Positions 1-6,248 of a stretch of 6,362 nt of DNA are shown in pieces (positions within the stretch are counted from its first letter, which is position 1; each line of letters begins with the position of its first letter). The stretch is from NCBI GenBank assembly GCA_002309275.1, contig DBXL01000013.1:1-6362 (forward strand). Direction: 5' to 3'. The translations under genes and the position numbers were made by a program. The DNA comes from Ruminococcaceae bacterium UBA1213. Its GTDB lineage: Bacteria > Bacillota > Clostridia > Oscillospirales > Acutalibacteraceae. The notes beneath the pieces are model-generated. The model saw nothing but the letters and a program-made list of their open reading frames with translations, did not search any database and had not been told where the DNA came from.

Positions 1-281
1 AAAGGGAAAATTCCATTACAGAAAATACAGGCGAAAAGAATATTTCCAATTTGATATATATTTTCGGAAAGATGTATGAATACACGGATAATAGATTGAT
101 AAAGGCAAATATTTCAAAGCGTTATCTTCATGCATTGGTGAAGTTCAAAGCATGGAAGTATGATTTGAAGATTGACAAAAGAAAAATATTTTCCAATGCA
201 GGCGGATTGGATAAAGTGCGTGCCTTCATTTTGCTGGTGAATACAAAATTTTACTGTAAATTATCGGAGAAATTAAAATGA
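1..281 (+). CDS. C-terminal fragment of an unidentified polysaccharide-cluster protein (5' end outside window)
   Basis: The frame is open from the left edge (first full codon at position 3) to TGA at 279-281, giving about 92 C-terminal residues. A TTG at 51 could be read as a start, but the frame continues upstream without a stop and no Shine-Dalgarno precedes it, so this is a truncated gene rather than a small one. The fragment is basic and rich in Lys, Tyr and Phe, with no membrane segment and no catalytic motif I recognise. Family 2 glycosyltransferases of such clusters often end in a basic, aromatic-rich tail, and the location makes a glycosyltransferase the likeliest guess, but that rests on context only. 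The stop overlaps the next start by four bases (ATGA, 278-281), so it belongs to the same operon. Confidence 0.6.
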   Translation, partial: RENSITENTGEKNISNLIYIFGKMYEYTDNRLIKANISKRYLHALVKFKAWKYDLKIDKRKIFSNAGGLDKVRAFILLVNTKFYCKLSEKLK

Positions 282-928
282 TAAAGGAATTTTTGAAATA
301 TCTGAGGGATTTGCCGAAAAGCATTTATTTCAATTACAGGTGTCTGCCGTTTGTGCAGGCAAAAAAATTGCCTGTTCGGGTGAAGTATGACACAAAATTT
401 GGTATTCTTGATAAAAACAGCATTTGCATCAATGGCACCTGCAAAAGAAGTATGATAACTCTCGGCTACAGGGGCGGAAAATTTATTTCTGTCAATCGTG
501 GATATATAAGTGTATCGGAAGGCAGACTTGTTTTCAACGGTACCTGCAATTTGGGAGAGGGTTTTGGAATTGCCGTTGAGGGCGGTGAACTGTCATTCGG
601 AGAAAATTTCTATGCAAACAGAAATTTAATGATAGAATGTCAGAAAAAAATATCTTTTGGAAAAGATGTGCTTTTAGGCTGGAATGTGAGTGTGAGGGAT
701 ACAGACGGTCATTCCATAAACGGCAGGTCTTTTAAAGAGAAAATTGAAGTCAAAAATCATGTATGGATAGCGTCAGATGTGACGGTTTTGAAAGGCAGTT
801 TTATTACAGAGGATTCTGTAATTGCGTGTAAAAGTACGGTGTGCGGGCTGAAAATGCACAAAGAAAAATGTCTTGCAGGCGGAACGCCTGCAAAGGTCAT
901 CAAAGAGAATGTGGAGTGGACAGAATGA
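278..928 (+). CDS. Left-handed beta-helix (hexapeptide-repeat) acyltransferase, probable sugar O-acetyltransferase
   Basis: This is a 216-residue protein of the serine/maltose/NodL-type acetyltransferase superfamily, expected to move an acetyl group from acetyl-CoA to a sugar hydroxyl in the cytoplasm. From about residue 45 onward the chain has irregular hexapeptide turns, including a repeated NGTC at 52-55 and 87-90. The DTDGH at 141-145 carries the probable catalytic His145. HVWIASDVTVLKG (161-173) and AGGTPAKVIKENVEW (200-214) are the usual closing coil and C-terminal acetyl-CoA-side signature of the family; GNPAKVIK is more common than the GGTPAKVIK seen here. The start is supported by GGAG at 266-269, eight bases before the ATG. 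It overlaps both neighbours by four bases. The acceptor sugar cannot be told from sequence, and serine acetyltransferase is unlikely given the cluster. Confidence 0.9.
   Translation: MIKEFLKYLRDLPKSIYFNYRCLPFVQAKKLPVRVKYDTKFGILDKNSICINGTCKRSMITLGYRGGKFISVNRGYISVSEGRLVFNGTCNLGEGFGIAVEGGELSFGENFYANRNLMIECQKKISFGKDVLLGWNVSVRDTDGHSINGRSFKEKIEVKNHVWIASDVTVLKGSFITEDSVIACKSTVCGLKMHKEKCLAGGTPAKVIKENVEWTE
913..916 (+). promoter_or_regulatory. Ribosome binding site that sets the start of the DUF6625 gene
   Basis: GGAG lies eight bases upstream of the ATG at 925. It favours that start over the longer in-frame GTG at 841, which would add 28 residues that only translate the end of the acyltransferase gene in another frame. 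Confidence 0.7.
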
Positions 929-1851
929 AAAAATGCTGTTTGATTCTGGCATATTTTGGAAAAATGCCAAATTACTTTCCGTTGTTTCTCAAAAGCTGTA
1001 AGACAAATTCTGAATTTGATTTTCTCATCTTTACAGATGACACAAATAAATATGATTATCCCGAAAATGCAAAAGTCATATACACGACCTTTAAAGAGAT
1101 GAAAGACAAAATACAGGCAAAATTTGATTTTGAAATATCACTGAAAAATGCCTATAAAATATGTGATTACAGGGTATGTTTCGGATATGTCTTTGAAGAT
1201 ATGCTGAAAGACTATGAATATTGGGGGTACTGTGACAATGATTTGATTTTAGGCGACTTATCGGAATTCTTCATTGACGGCTATGATAAATTATTTTGTC
1301 TGGGGCATTTGATGATATTTAAGAATACATATGAAAATAATCGTCTTTTCATGTCAGGGGAATATAAAAAAGCATTCACGGCAGGCGAAAACGTGATATT
1401 TGATGAATGCTGGAATAACACGGAAAATATACATGATATATTTTTGAAAAATCATAAAAAGGTTTATGAAAGGGACTTGTCTGTGAATTTCAAAATTCTT
1501 TCAAATACATTTGTAAAGATAACATTTCAGCCGGAAAGCAGGGTATTTCTTGAAGATAAAACAGAATGTCTTTACACATGGGAGAACGGAAAAATTTATC
1601 GGTATTATATGAAAGACGGTCTGGTGAAAGAGGAATATTTATACATACATTTGCAGGAAAGAAAAATGAAATATCAACACGATTTGGGAAACGTTTATAA
1701 AATCGTGCCGAATTCATTTCTGCCTCTGGAAATGCCTGTAAGTGAAAAGACCTTTGCAAAAATCAGAAAAAAAGCGTTTCATCTGCATTTATTGCAGTAT
1801 CACCTGAAGTGGAAAATTCGTGGATTGAAAAAACGCTTAAAGGGGGAGTGA
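925..1851 (+). CDS. DUF6625 family protein, putative GT-A-like glycosyltransferase
   Basis: This 308-residue soluble protein matches, from memory of the family, DUF6625, which is found in bacterial polysaccharide clusters and generally assumed to be a glycosyltransferase without a defined reaction. The N-terminus has a Rossmann-like beta strand followed by YFGKMPNYFPLFLKSC (10-25) and then FLIFTDD (33-39). The most telling segment is WGYCDNDLILGDL (100-112), which holds an acidic DND in the position of the nucleotide-sugar/metal-binding DxD of GT-A enzymes. GHLMIFKN follows at 127-134, and the conserved-looking YIHLQERKM sits at 240-248. The last 30 residues are strongly basic and may contact the membrane. 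It probably adds one sugar to the lipid-linked repeat unit at the cytoplasmic face. The ATG at 925 fits GGAG at 913-916 and gives the four-base overlap with the acyltransferase. The donor and acceptor are unknown. Confidence 0.8.
   Translation: MKKCCLILAYFGKMPNYFPLFLKSCKTNSEFDFLIFTDDTNKYDYPENAKVIYTTFKEMKDKIQAKFDFEISLKNAYKICDYRVCFGYVFEDMLKDYEYWGYCDNDLILGDLSEFFIDGYDKLFCLGHLMIFKNTYENNRLFMSGEYKKAFTAGENVIFDECWNNTENIHDIFLKNHKKVYERDLSVNFKILSNTFVKITFQPESRVFLEDKTECLYTWENGKIYRYYMKDGLVKEEYLYIHLQERKMKYQHDLGNVYKIVPNSFLPLEMPVSEKTFAKIRKKAFHLHLLQYHLKWKIRGLKKRLKGE
1841..1847 (+). promoter_or_regulatory. Purine-rich Shine-Dalgarno-like run abutting the polymerase start
   Basis: AGGGGGA directly precedes the GTG at 1848 with almost no spacer. 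This is too close for an ordinary Shine-Dalgarno, so initiation at 1848 is probably helped by translational coupling to the stop at 1849-1851. The next in-frame ATG, at 1890, lies inside the first membrane segment and lacks a better site. Confidence 0.4.
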
Positions 1852-3020
1852 ATATCAAGCTATCGTTAAAATCCATTTATGCAGGGATAATGCTGATTTT
1901 GCTTTATCATGCAGTATTTGTGAAATTCCCGTTTCTGTACATACAAAGAATGATTGCGTTGACTTTATTGATTCTGATACTCCCGAAAGTGCGTTTCAGA
2001 AAAAAAGATATTACCATAACTGCACTTTTAGGGGCTTATGCAGTGTTTACACTCCTATCTGCACTGATGAATAAAGACAATTATATCTATACGCATACAG
2101 TTATAGGCGGTGCTTTTCATATACTCATTATATTTGAGATATTTCAGGTATTTCTCTATGTCCTTAAAGTCAGGGGAGCGGATTTTATCATAGAAATATT
2201 CCTGCTTTTATCATTTGTATATGTATTGTGCAATGATTTTTTGGCTGTATTTTATCCGCAGACATTCAGGCATGATTATCTTTTAGGAAATAAATTCATG
2301 GTGTCATACAAGCATATGGAATGGATAGTGCTGTACGGCATGGGAAAAAGAAAAAATATTTTTGTATTTCTGGTGATAACTGCCGTATCGCTGTATATCA
2401 GTGCAAAAGTGAATTGTATGACAGGGGCTGTCGGGATAGGCATACTTGCAGTATTCATTTTGCTCAAATCGGAAAAGCTTTTGCATAAAAGAATATTTTT
2501 TGTGGGGATAATGGGAGTTTCGGCAGGGTTTCCCTTTATATACGACTTTTTCACAGGGATATATCCGATACGATATTTTATTATCAATATTCTTCACAGA
2601 ACGGCAGGCATGACAGGCAGAACCGTTATATTTGACTATTTACCGCTGATATTAAACAATCACTGGATTTTCGGATACGGCTATAATACAGCCTATGAAG
2701 TATGGATAGGTGCAACGGACTGGTATCCGAATGCACAGAACGGTTTCTGGAACTGTGTATGCGAGCAGGGAATTATATGTGCGGTGTTGCTTGTGATAAT
2801 GGCGGTTTATGCGACAGGTATCAGAAATAATATAAAATTTTGTTATCCCCTGATGTGCGTTGTATATGTATATGCGATTTTAGGGGCAGTTGAAATAACA
2901 ATGGATATAACATTTATAGCGTGGGTGATATTTTTGTATGCATTGAAAAGCGGTGAAAAAAATGATAAGCGTGATAATACCCGTTTACAACGGGGAAAAG
3001 TACATTTCAGAATGTATTGA
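1848..3020 (+). CDS. wzy: Wzy-like polysaccharide polymerase (O-antigen ligase/polymerase family), C-terminus possibly frameshifted
   Basis: This is an integral membrane protein with roughly 10-12 hydrophobic segments, expected to join undecaprenyl-linked repeat units on the outer face of the membrane. With the GTG start at 1848 it has 390 residues. The family hallmarks are TGRTVIFDYLPLI (256-268) followed by GYGYN (276-280), and NAQNGFWNCVCEQGI (295-309) before a membrane helix. This is the usual GR...GxGxN...HNxxL...G pattern of Wzy/WaaL proteins, with Gln where His is common. The start is chosen because it gives a GTGA overlap with the preceding gene and the N-terminus MNIKLSLKS before the first helix. 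A longer GTG start at 1809 is possible. The last 19 or so residues simply read the first codons of the next gene in another frame and form a charged tail. With one more A in the run at 2956-2962 the protein would end after about 372 residues. Confidence 0.85.
   Translation: MNIKLSLKSIYAGIMLILLYHAVFVKFPFLYIQRMIALTLLILILPKVRFRKKDITITALLGAYAVFTLLSALMNKDNYIYTHTVIGGAFHILIIFEIFQVFLYVLKVRGADFIIEIFLLLSFVYVLCNDFLAVFYPQTFRHDYLLGNKFMVSYKHMEWIVLYGMGKRKNIFVFLVITAVSLYISAKVNCMTGAVGIGILAVFILLKSEKLLHKRIFFVGIMGVSAGFPFIYDFFTGIYPIRYFIINILHRTAGMTGRTVIFDYLPLILNNHWIFGYGYNTAYEVWIGATDWYPNAQNGFWNCVCEQGIICAVLLVIMAVYATGIRNNIKFCYPLMCVVYVYAILGAVEITMDITFIAWVIFLYALKSGEKNDKRDNTRLQRGKVHFRMY
2956..2962 (+). other. A7 homopolymer at the polymerase/GT2 junction, candidate slippage site
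   Basis: Seven consecutive A run from 2956 to 2962, and the last A begins the ATG of the next gene. In the polymerase frame the codons are GGT GAA AAA AAT. Adding one A, or a -1 ribosomal slip, gives GGT GAA AAA AAA TGA and so a stop at 2963-2965 that overlaps the ATG by four bases, as at the other junctions of the operon. Losing one A would instead fuse the polymerase in frame to the downstream glycosyltransferase. Confidence 0.5.
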
Positions 3021-4671
3021 AAGTGTTTTGAATCAGACTTGCGGGGACTTTGAAATAATTGTAATAAATGACGGTTCAACGGACAATACAGCGGAAATTT
3101 GCAAAAGATTTGATAAAATCAGATATTTTTATCAGGAAAACAGGGGCGTTTCAAAGGCAAGGGAAAAAGGCTTGCAAATGTCAAAAGGTGAGTTACTGAC
3201 ATTCATTGATAGTGACGATAAAGTGAAAGCAGATTTTTTGGAAACAATGCTTTCTGAAATGCGAAATTGTGATATAGTTTGTTGTAACTCGATTGATGAG
3301 GCTGAATTTAAAGAAGATATTTACATAAATGAAGATGAAATTCTGACGGACAAAGAACGTATTTATAAAGATTATTTTTCTTTAAAGAGATATACGACTT
3401 GTATATGGGGGAAGCTGTTTCAAAAGAGTATTCTGGAGAAAATTGAATTTCCTGAAATGGAGTATGCGGAAGATGTTTTTGTGGTACAGAGATACTTTGA
3501 AATATGCGGAAAAATCAGGCTTTTGAAATATGCAGGGTATTTCTACAGAGATAACGAACACGGAAAAATGCATGGATTTATGGGACTTCGTGAAAAATCA
3601 GATATGCTCAAATGCAGTTTATATATATGCGAAAAGTGCATGAAATACAGTGCAGTTTCCGTTGTGGCAAAAAGACATTTAACAGAAAGTTTATTTGATT
3701 TGCTGATTCATTTTGACGTGAAAAATGAAATCGTTGAAAAAGCATTTGCATTGTGTGAAAAACGTTCTTTGAAAGGCATGGTTTTATTTTTTTACAGGCA
3801 TTTCAAATTAAAAAGAAAGGGCTTGAAAATCGGTATTTATACTTTTCAGGACTATGAAAACTATGGGAACAGACTGCAAAATTATGCGGTGCATTATATT
3901 TTTTCACAATATGGAAATGTGTATAATTTTGGAAAGAGTTTTTTTAATTTCAAATATTTTATCTGGAAATTAACAAATGGTAAAATTGGGGAGATTTTTA
4001 AAAAGAAAAATTACAGAGTGTATAAATTGGCGGATTTCAGCCGTAGAATGAAATACAGCCTTAAAAAAGCCGATATTCATATTTACGGAAGTGACCAGAT
4101 ATTCAACCCATATTATTCAGGTGAATTTTTGATAACCCCCTGCACAAAAAATAATATTGCCTTTTGTGCAAGTTTCGGGATAAGTGAGATTCCGAAAGAA
4201 TATGAAACTATGTTTCGTGAGGGCTTGTCAAAATTTGATGTTGTATCATTCAGGGAAAAACGGGGGGCGGAAATTTATTTTGAAATGACGGGGAAGAATG
4301 GGGAAATTTTACTTGAACCCACCATGTATGTGCCGAAAGAACATTGGCGGAGTTTGGAAAAATGTCCGAAAGGCTTTGAAAATAAAAAGTATGTGTTCGA
4401 GTATTTCATAGATGAAAATAATCAGCAATGGAGTATTGAAGAATTTCTGTATCTGATAGACCATGCAGAAAAAGTTGTAACAAATTCCTATCACGCTTGT
4501 GTATTTGCAATTATATTCGGCAAGCCGTTTGTTTTAAAGAAACGTGAGGGAATTTCCATGCAGTCGAGGTTTGACACGCTTTTACAGAAAGTTCAGAGCG
4601 GAATTGATTTTGAGATTGAAAGGCGAAAAATTGATAAATTTATCCTGTCGGTATTGGGAGATATGATATGA
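2962..4671 (+). CDS. Bifunctional family 2 glycosyltransferase fused to polysaccharide pyruvyl transferase
   Basis: This protein has 569 residues from ATG 2962. GTG 2953 would add three; ATG is preferred because of the overlap pattern and a GGTGA at 2952-2956, although no strong ribosome site exists. Residues 1-220 are a GT-A family 2 transferase: ISVIIPVYNGEKYI (2-15), INDGSTDNT (35-43), the metal-binding FIDSDD (81-86) and YAEDVF (168-173) with the likely catalytic acid pair. A linker of about 60 residues, predicted helical, follows. From about 288 the chain is a polysaccharide pyruvyl transferase (CsaB/WcaK-like, Pfam PF04230): KIGIYTF (289-295), NYGNRLQNYA (300-309), YGSDQIFNP (375-383), SFREKRGAE (429-437), EPTMYV (452-457), and VVTNSYHACVFAIIFGKPF (505-523). 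Known members attach a pyruvate ketal from phosphoenolpyruvate to a sugar, which makes the polymer acidic. The fusion suggests the same polypeptide adds a sugar and then modifies it, which is inference. Both halves keep their motifs. Confidence 0.88.
   Translation: MISVIIPVYNGEKYISECIESVLNQTCGDFEIIVINDGSTDNTAEICKRFDKIRYFYQENRGVSKAREKGLQMSKGELLTFIDSDDKVKADFLETMLSEMRNCDIVCCNSIDEAEFKEDIYINEDEILTDKERIYKDYFSLKRYTTCIWGKLFQKSILEKIEFPEMEYAEDVFVVQRYFEICGKIRLLKYAGYFYRDNEHGKMHGFMGLREKSDMLKCSLYICEKCMKYSAVSVVAKRHLTESLFDLLIHFDVKNEIVEKAFALCEKRSLKGMVLFFYRHFKLKRKGLKIGIYTFQDYENYGNRLQNYAVHYIFSQYGNVYNFGKSFFNFKYFIWKLTNGKIGEIFKKKNYRVYKLADFSRRMKYSLKKADIHIYGSDQIFNPYYSGEFLITPCTKNNIAFCASFGISEIPKEYETMFREGLSKFDVVSFREKRGAEIYFEMTGKNGEILLEPTMYVPKEHWRSLEKCPKGFENKKYVFEYFIDENNQQWSIEEFLYLIDHAEKVVTNSYHACVFAIIFGKPFVLKKREGISMQSRFDTLLQKVQSGIDFEIERRKIDKFILSVLGDMI
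4656..4660 (+). promoter_or_regulatory. Ribosome binding site of the flippase gene
   Basis: GGGAG lies seven bases before the ATG at 4668, inside the last codons of the fusion gene. It supports this start and the four-base ATGA overlap at 4668-4671. Confidence 0.65.
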
Positions 4672-6149
4672 GAAGAAAAAACGCTTTAAGAAATATGCTT
4701 TTCGGAGTGATACTGAAAGTTTATCAAGTAATAGTGCCGTTTTTTCTGAGGACAGCATTGATATATTTCATGGGCATGGAATATGTCGGCTTGAACAGCC
4801 TGTTCACGTCAGTTTTACAAGTGCTGAATTTAGCAGAATTGGGTGTAGGAAGTGCCATGATTTTCAGTACATACAAGCCCCTTGCGGAAAATGACACGGA
4901 AAAAATTGGTGCATTGATGGCTTTATACAGGCATTATTATAGAATCATCGGCGGAGTGATAGCGGTTGCAGGAATTTTTTTGACTCCATTTGTGCCGTTT
5001 CTGATAAAGGGAGATGTTCCCGAAAATATCAATATATATATCCTGTATTTGCTGAATTTAGGTGCAACAGTGCTTTCATACCGGCTTTTTGCATATAAAA
5101 GCAGTATTTTGCAGGCATCTCAAAGAAATGACGTGATAAGCAAAATTACAATTTTAACGAATACTTTGCAATATGCACTGCAATTTTTTGCAGTCTGTGT
5201 TTTAAAAGACTATTATCTGTATGTGATAATTTTATTGGTATTTCAGGCATTGACGAATATCATAACAGCAGTAGTGGCAGATAAACTTTATCCGCATTAC
5301 AAGCCGAAAGGACAGCTTGACGAAGTGACAATTAAAAGTATCAATCAGCGTATCAAAGATTTGTTCACGGCAAAATTAGGTTATGTAACGGTGAATTTTG
5401 CGGATAATATCGTCATATCTGCATTTATGGGCTTGACAGTTTTAGGCGTATATCAGAATTATTATTTTATCATGTCGGCAGTCATGGGTTTTGTAATGAT
5501 AATATACAATGCCTGTACAGCGGGTATCGGCAACAGTCTTATCACCGAAACAAAAGAAAAGAATTTCAGTGACTTGCAGACACTTACTTTTATCATATGC
5601 TGGCTGTCGGGGTGGTGCAGTGCGTGTTTTATAGGACTGTATCAGCCCTTTATGGAAATCTGGACAGGCAATATGCTTGGCTATGGCGAAATTATACTAT
5701 TTGGCATATATTTTTATGTCTATGAAGTCAATCAGCTTTTGAATACATATAAAGATGCATCGGGAATATGGCATAAGGACCGTTTCAGACCTTTAACGGT
5801 ATCGGCAGTCAATTTATGTTTGAATTTGCTGACGGTGAATTTCTGGGGCATATACGGTGTACTGCTTTCAACGATAGTTTCAACAGTACTAATCGGGATA
5901 AATTGGCTTTTGCGGAATTTGTTTGAAAGTATTTTTGAAATTGCCATGCTGAAAGGGTATGTGAAAAAGCTGATTTTTTATACAGCGGTTTCAATATGTG
6001 TGTGCATGGTGACGGCTTGTATAGGTGAATTCACGGCAAATTTCATTTTAAAAGTGGCAATATGTTTTATTGTTCCCAATACATTATTTTACTTAATGTA
6101 TAGAAAAGAAGATGAATTTACAAAAAGTAAAAAAATAATCGGCAGATAA
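4668..6149 (+). CDS. wzx: Wzx-like polysaccharide (oligosaccharide-lipid) flippase
   Basis: This 493-residue protein is of the usual length for the polysaccharide transporter family of the MOP flippase superfamily. It is expected to move undecaprenyl-diphosphate-linked repeat units from the cytoplasmic to the outer face of the membrane. The N-terminus shows a family-typical layout: a short basic leader, a first helix (10-27), FMGMEYVGLNSLFTSVLQ (34-51) and LAELGVGSAMIFSTYKPLAE (55-74). Further hydrophobic segments lie around 92-113, 123-145, 160-178, 181-203, 240-290, 305-325, 340-358, 378-413 and 432-476, consistent with 12-14 membrane helices. The sequence SILQASQRNDVISKI (146-160) is the conserved cytoplasmic loop after helix 4. 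The tail is charged (KKIIGR end). It is the last gene of the operon, and its stop codon lies in the loop of a stem-loop. Confidence 0.92.
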   Translation: MRRKNALRNMLFGVILKVYQVIVPFFLRTALIYFMGMEYVGLNSLFTSVLQVLNLAELGVGSAMIFSTYKPLAENDTEKIGALMALYRHYYRIIGGVIAVAGIFLTPFVPFLIKGDVPENINIYILYLLNLGATVLSYRLFAYKSSILQASQRNDVISKITILTNTLQYALQFFAVCVLKDYYLYVIILLVFQALTNIITAVVADKLYPHYKPKGQLDEVTIKSINQRIKDLFTAKLGYVTVNFADNIVISAFMGLTVLGVYQNYYFIMSAVMGFVMIIYNACTAGIGNSLITETKEKNFSDLQTLTFIICWLSGWCSACFIGLYQPFMEIWTGNMLGYGEIILFGIYFYVYEVNQLLNTYKDASGIWHKDRFRPLTVSAVNLCLNLLTVNFWGIYGVLLSTIVSTVLIGINWLLRNLFESIFEIAMLKGYVKKLIFYTAVSICVCMVTACIGEFTANFILKVAICFIVPNTLFYLMYRKEDEFTKSKKIIGR

Positions 6150-6164
6150 AGAATTTCTGCCGAT
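6138..6164 (-). terminator. Rho-independent terminator for a leftward transcript, overlapping the flippase stop
   Basis: ATCGGCAG (6138-6145) pairs perfectly with CTGCCGAT (6157-6164), and one further A-T pair closes the loop. On the minus strand the stem is followed by a T-rich tract (complement of the A-rich 6121-6137), which makes a convincing intrinsic terminator for transcription entering from the right. On the plus strand the stem is followed by AAAAGATGG with no T-run, so it is a weak terminator at best for the operon. The flippase TAA (6147-6149) lies in the loop. Confidence 0.7.
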
Positions 6165-6170
6165 AAAAGA

Positions 6171-6245
6171 TGGGGTGCAGGGGACATAGTCCCTTGCCGG
6201 ATTCCAAAGGCAGAGCCTTTGGTGGGGTTTGGGGCAAAGCCCCAA
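6171..6245. repeat. GC-rich intergenic element of three consecutive triloop hairpins
   Basis: Three hairpins follow each other closely, each with a 3-base loop. GCAGGGGAC pairs with GTCCCTTGC (6177-6197, loop ATA, one G-T pair). CCAAAGGC pairs with GCCTTTGG (6204-6222, loop AGA). TTGGGGC pairs with GCCCCAA (6229-6245, loop AAA). No T-run follows any of them on either strand, so they are not standard terminators. The composition is far richer in G and C than the operon. Similar hairpin elements are, from memory, scattered between genes of many Clostridia and are often mis-annotated as small proline- and glycine-rich proteins. With one copy in view, the repeat nature is inferred. Confidence 0.6.
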
Positions 6246-6248
6246 TAT

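Noticed and set aside
51..281. A stand-alone 76-residue gene starting at TTG 51
   Set aside because: The frame is open to the left edge and there is no ribosome binding site before 51, so it is the end of a longer gene.
356..374. Inverted repeat CAGGCAA/TTGCCTG around an A5 loop in the acyltransferase gene
   Set aside because: It is a short stem inside a coding region without a T-run or other regulatory context, and probably arises by chance from codons.
841..924. Longer N-terminus of the DUF6625 protein from GTG 841
   Set aside because: The extra 28 residues only re-read the acyltransferase 3' end. ATG 925 has a well-placed GGAG and starts with the expected hydrophobic strand.
2276..2597. 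Two overlapping minus-strand open frames inside the polymerase gene
   Set aside because: They are shadows of a strongly supported membrane protein frame, with no ribosome site and no recognisable motif.
1..6149. Promoter or operon start inside the coding block
   Set aside because: There is no intergenic gap; -10-like AT-rich hexamers are everywhere in this composition and none is paired with a convincing -35 element.
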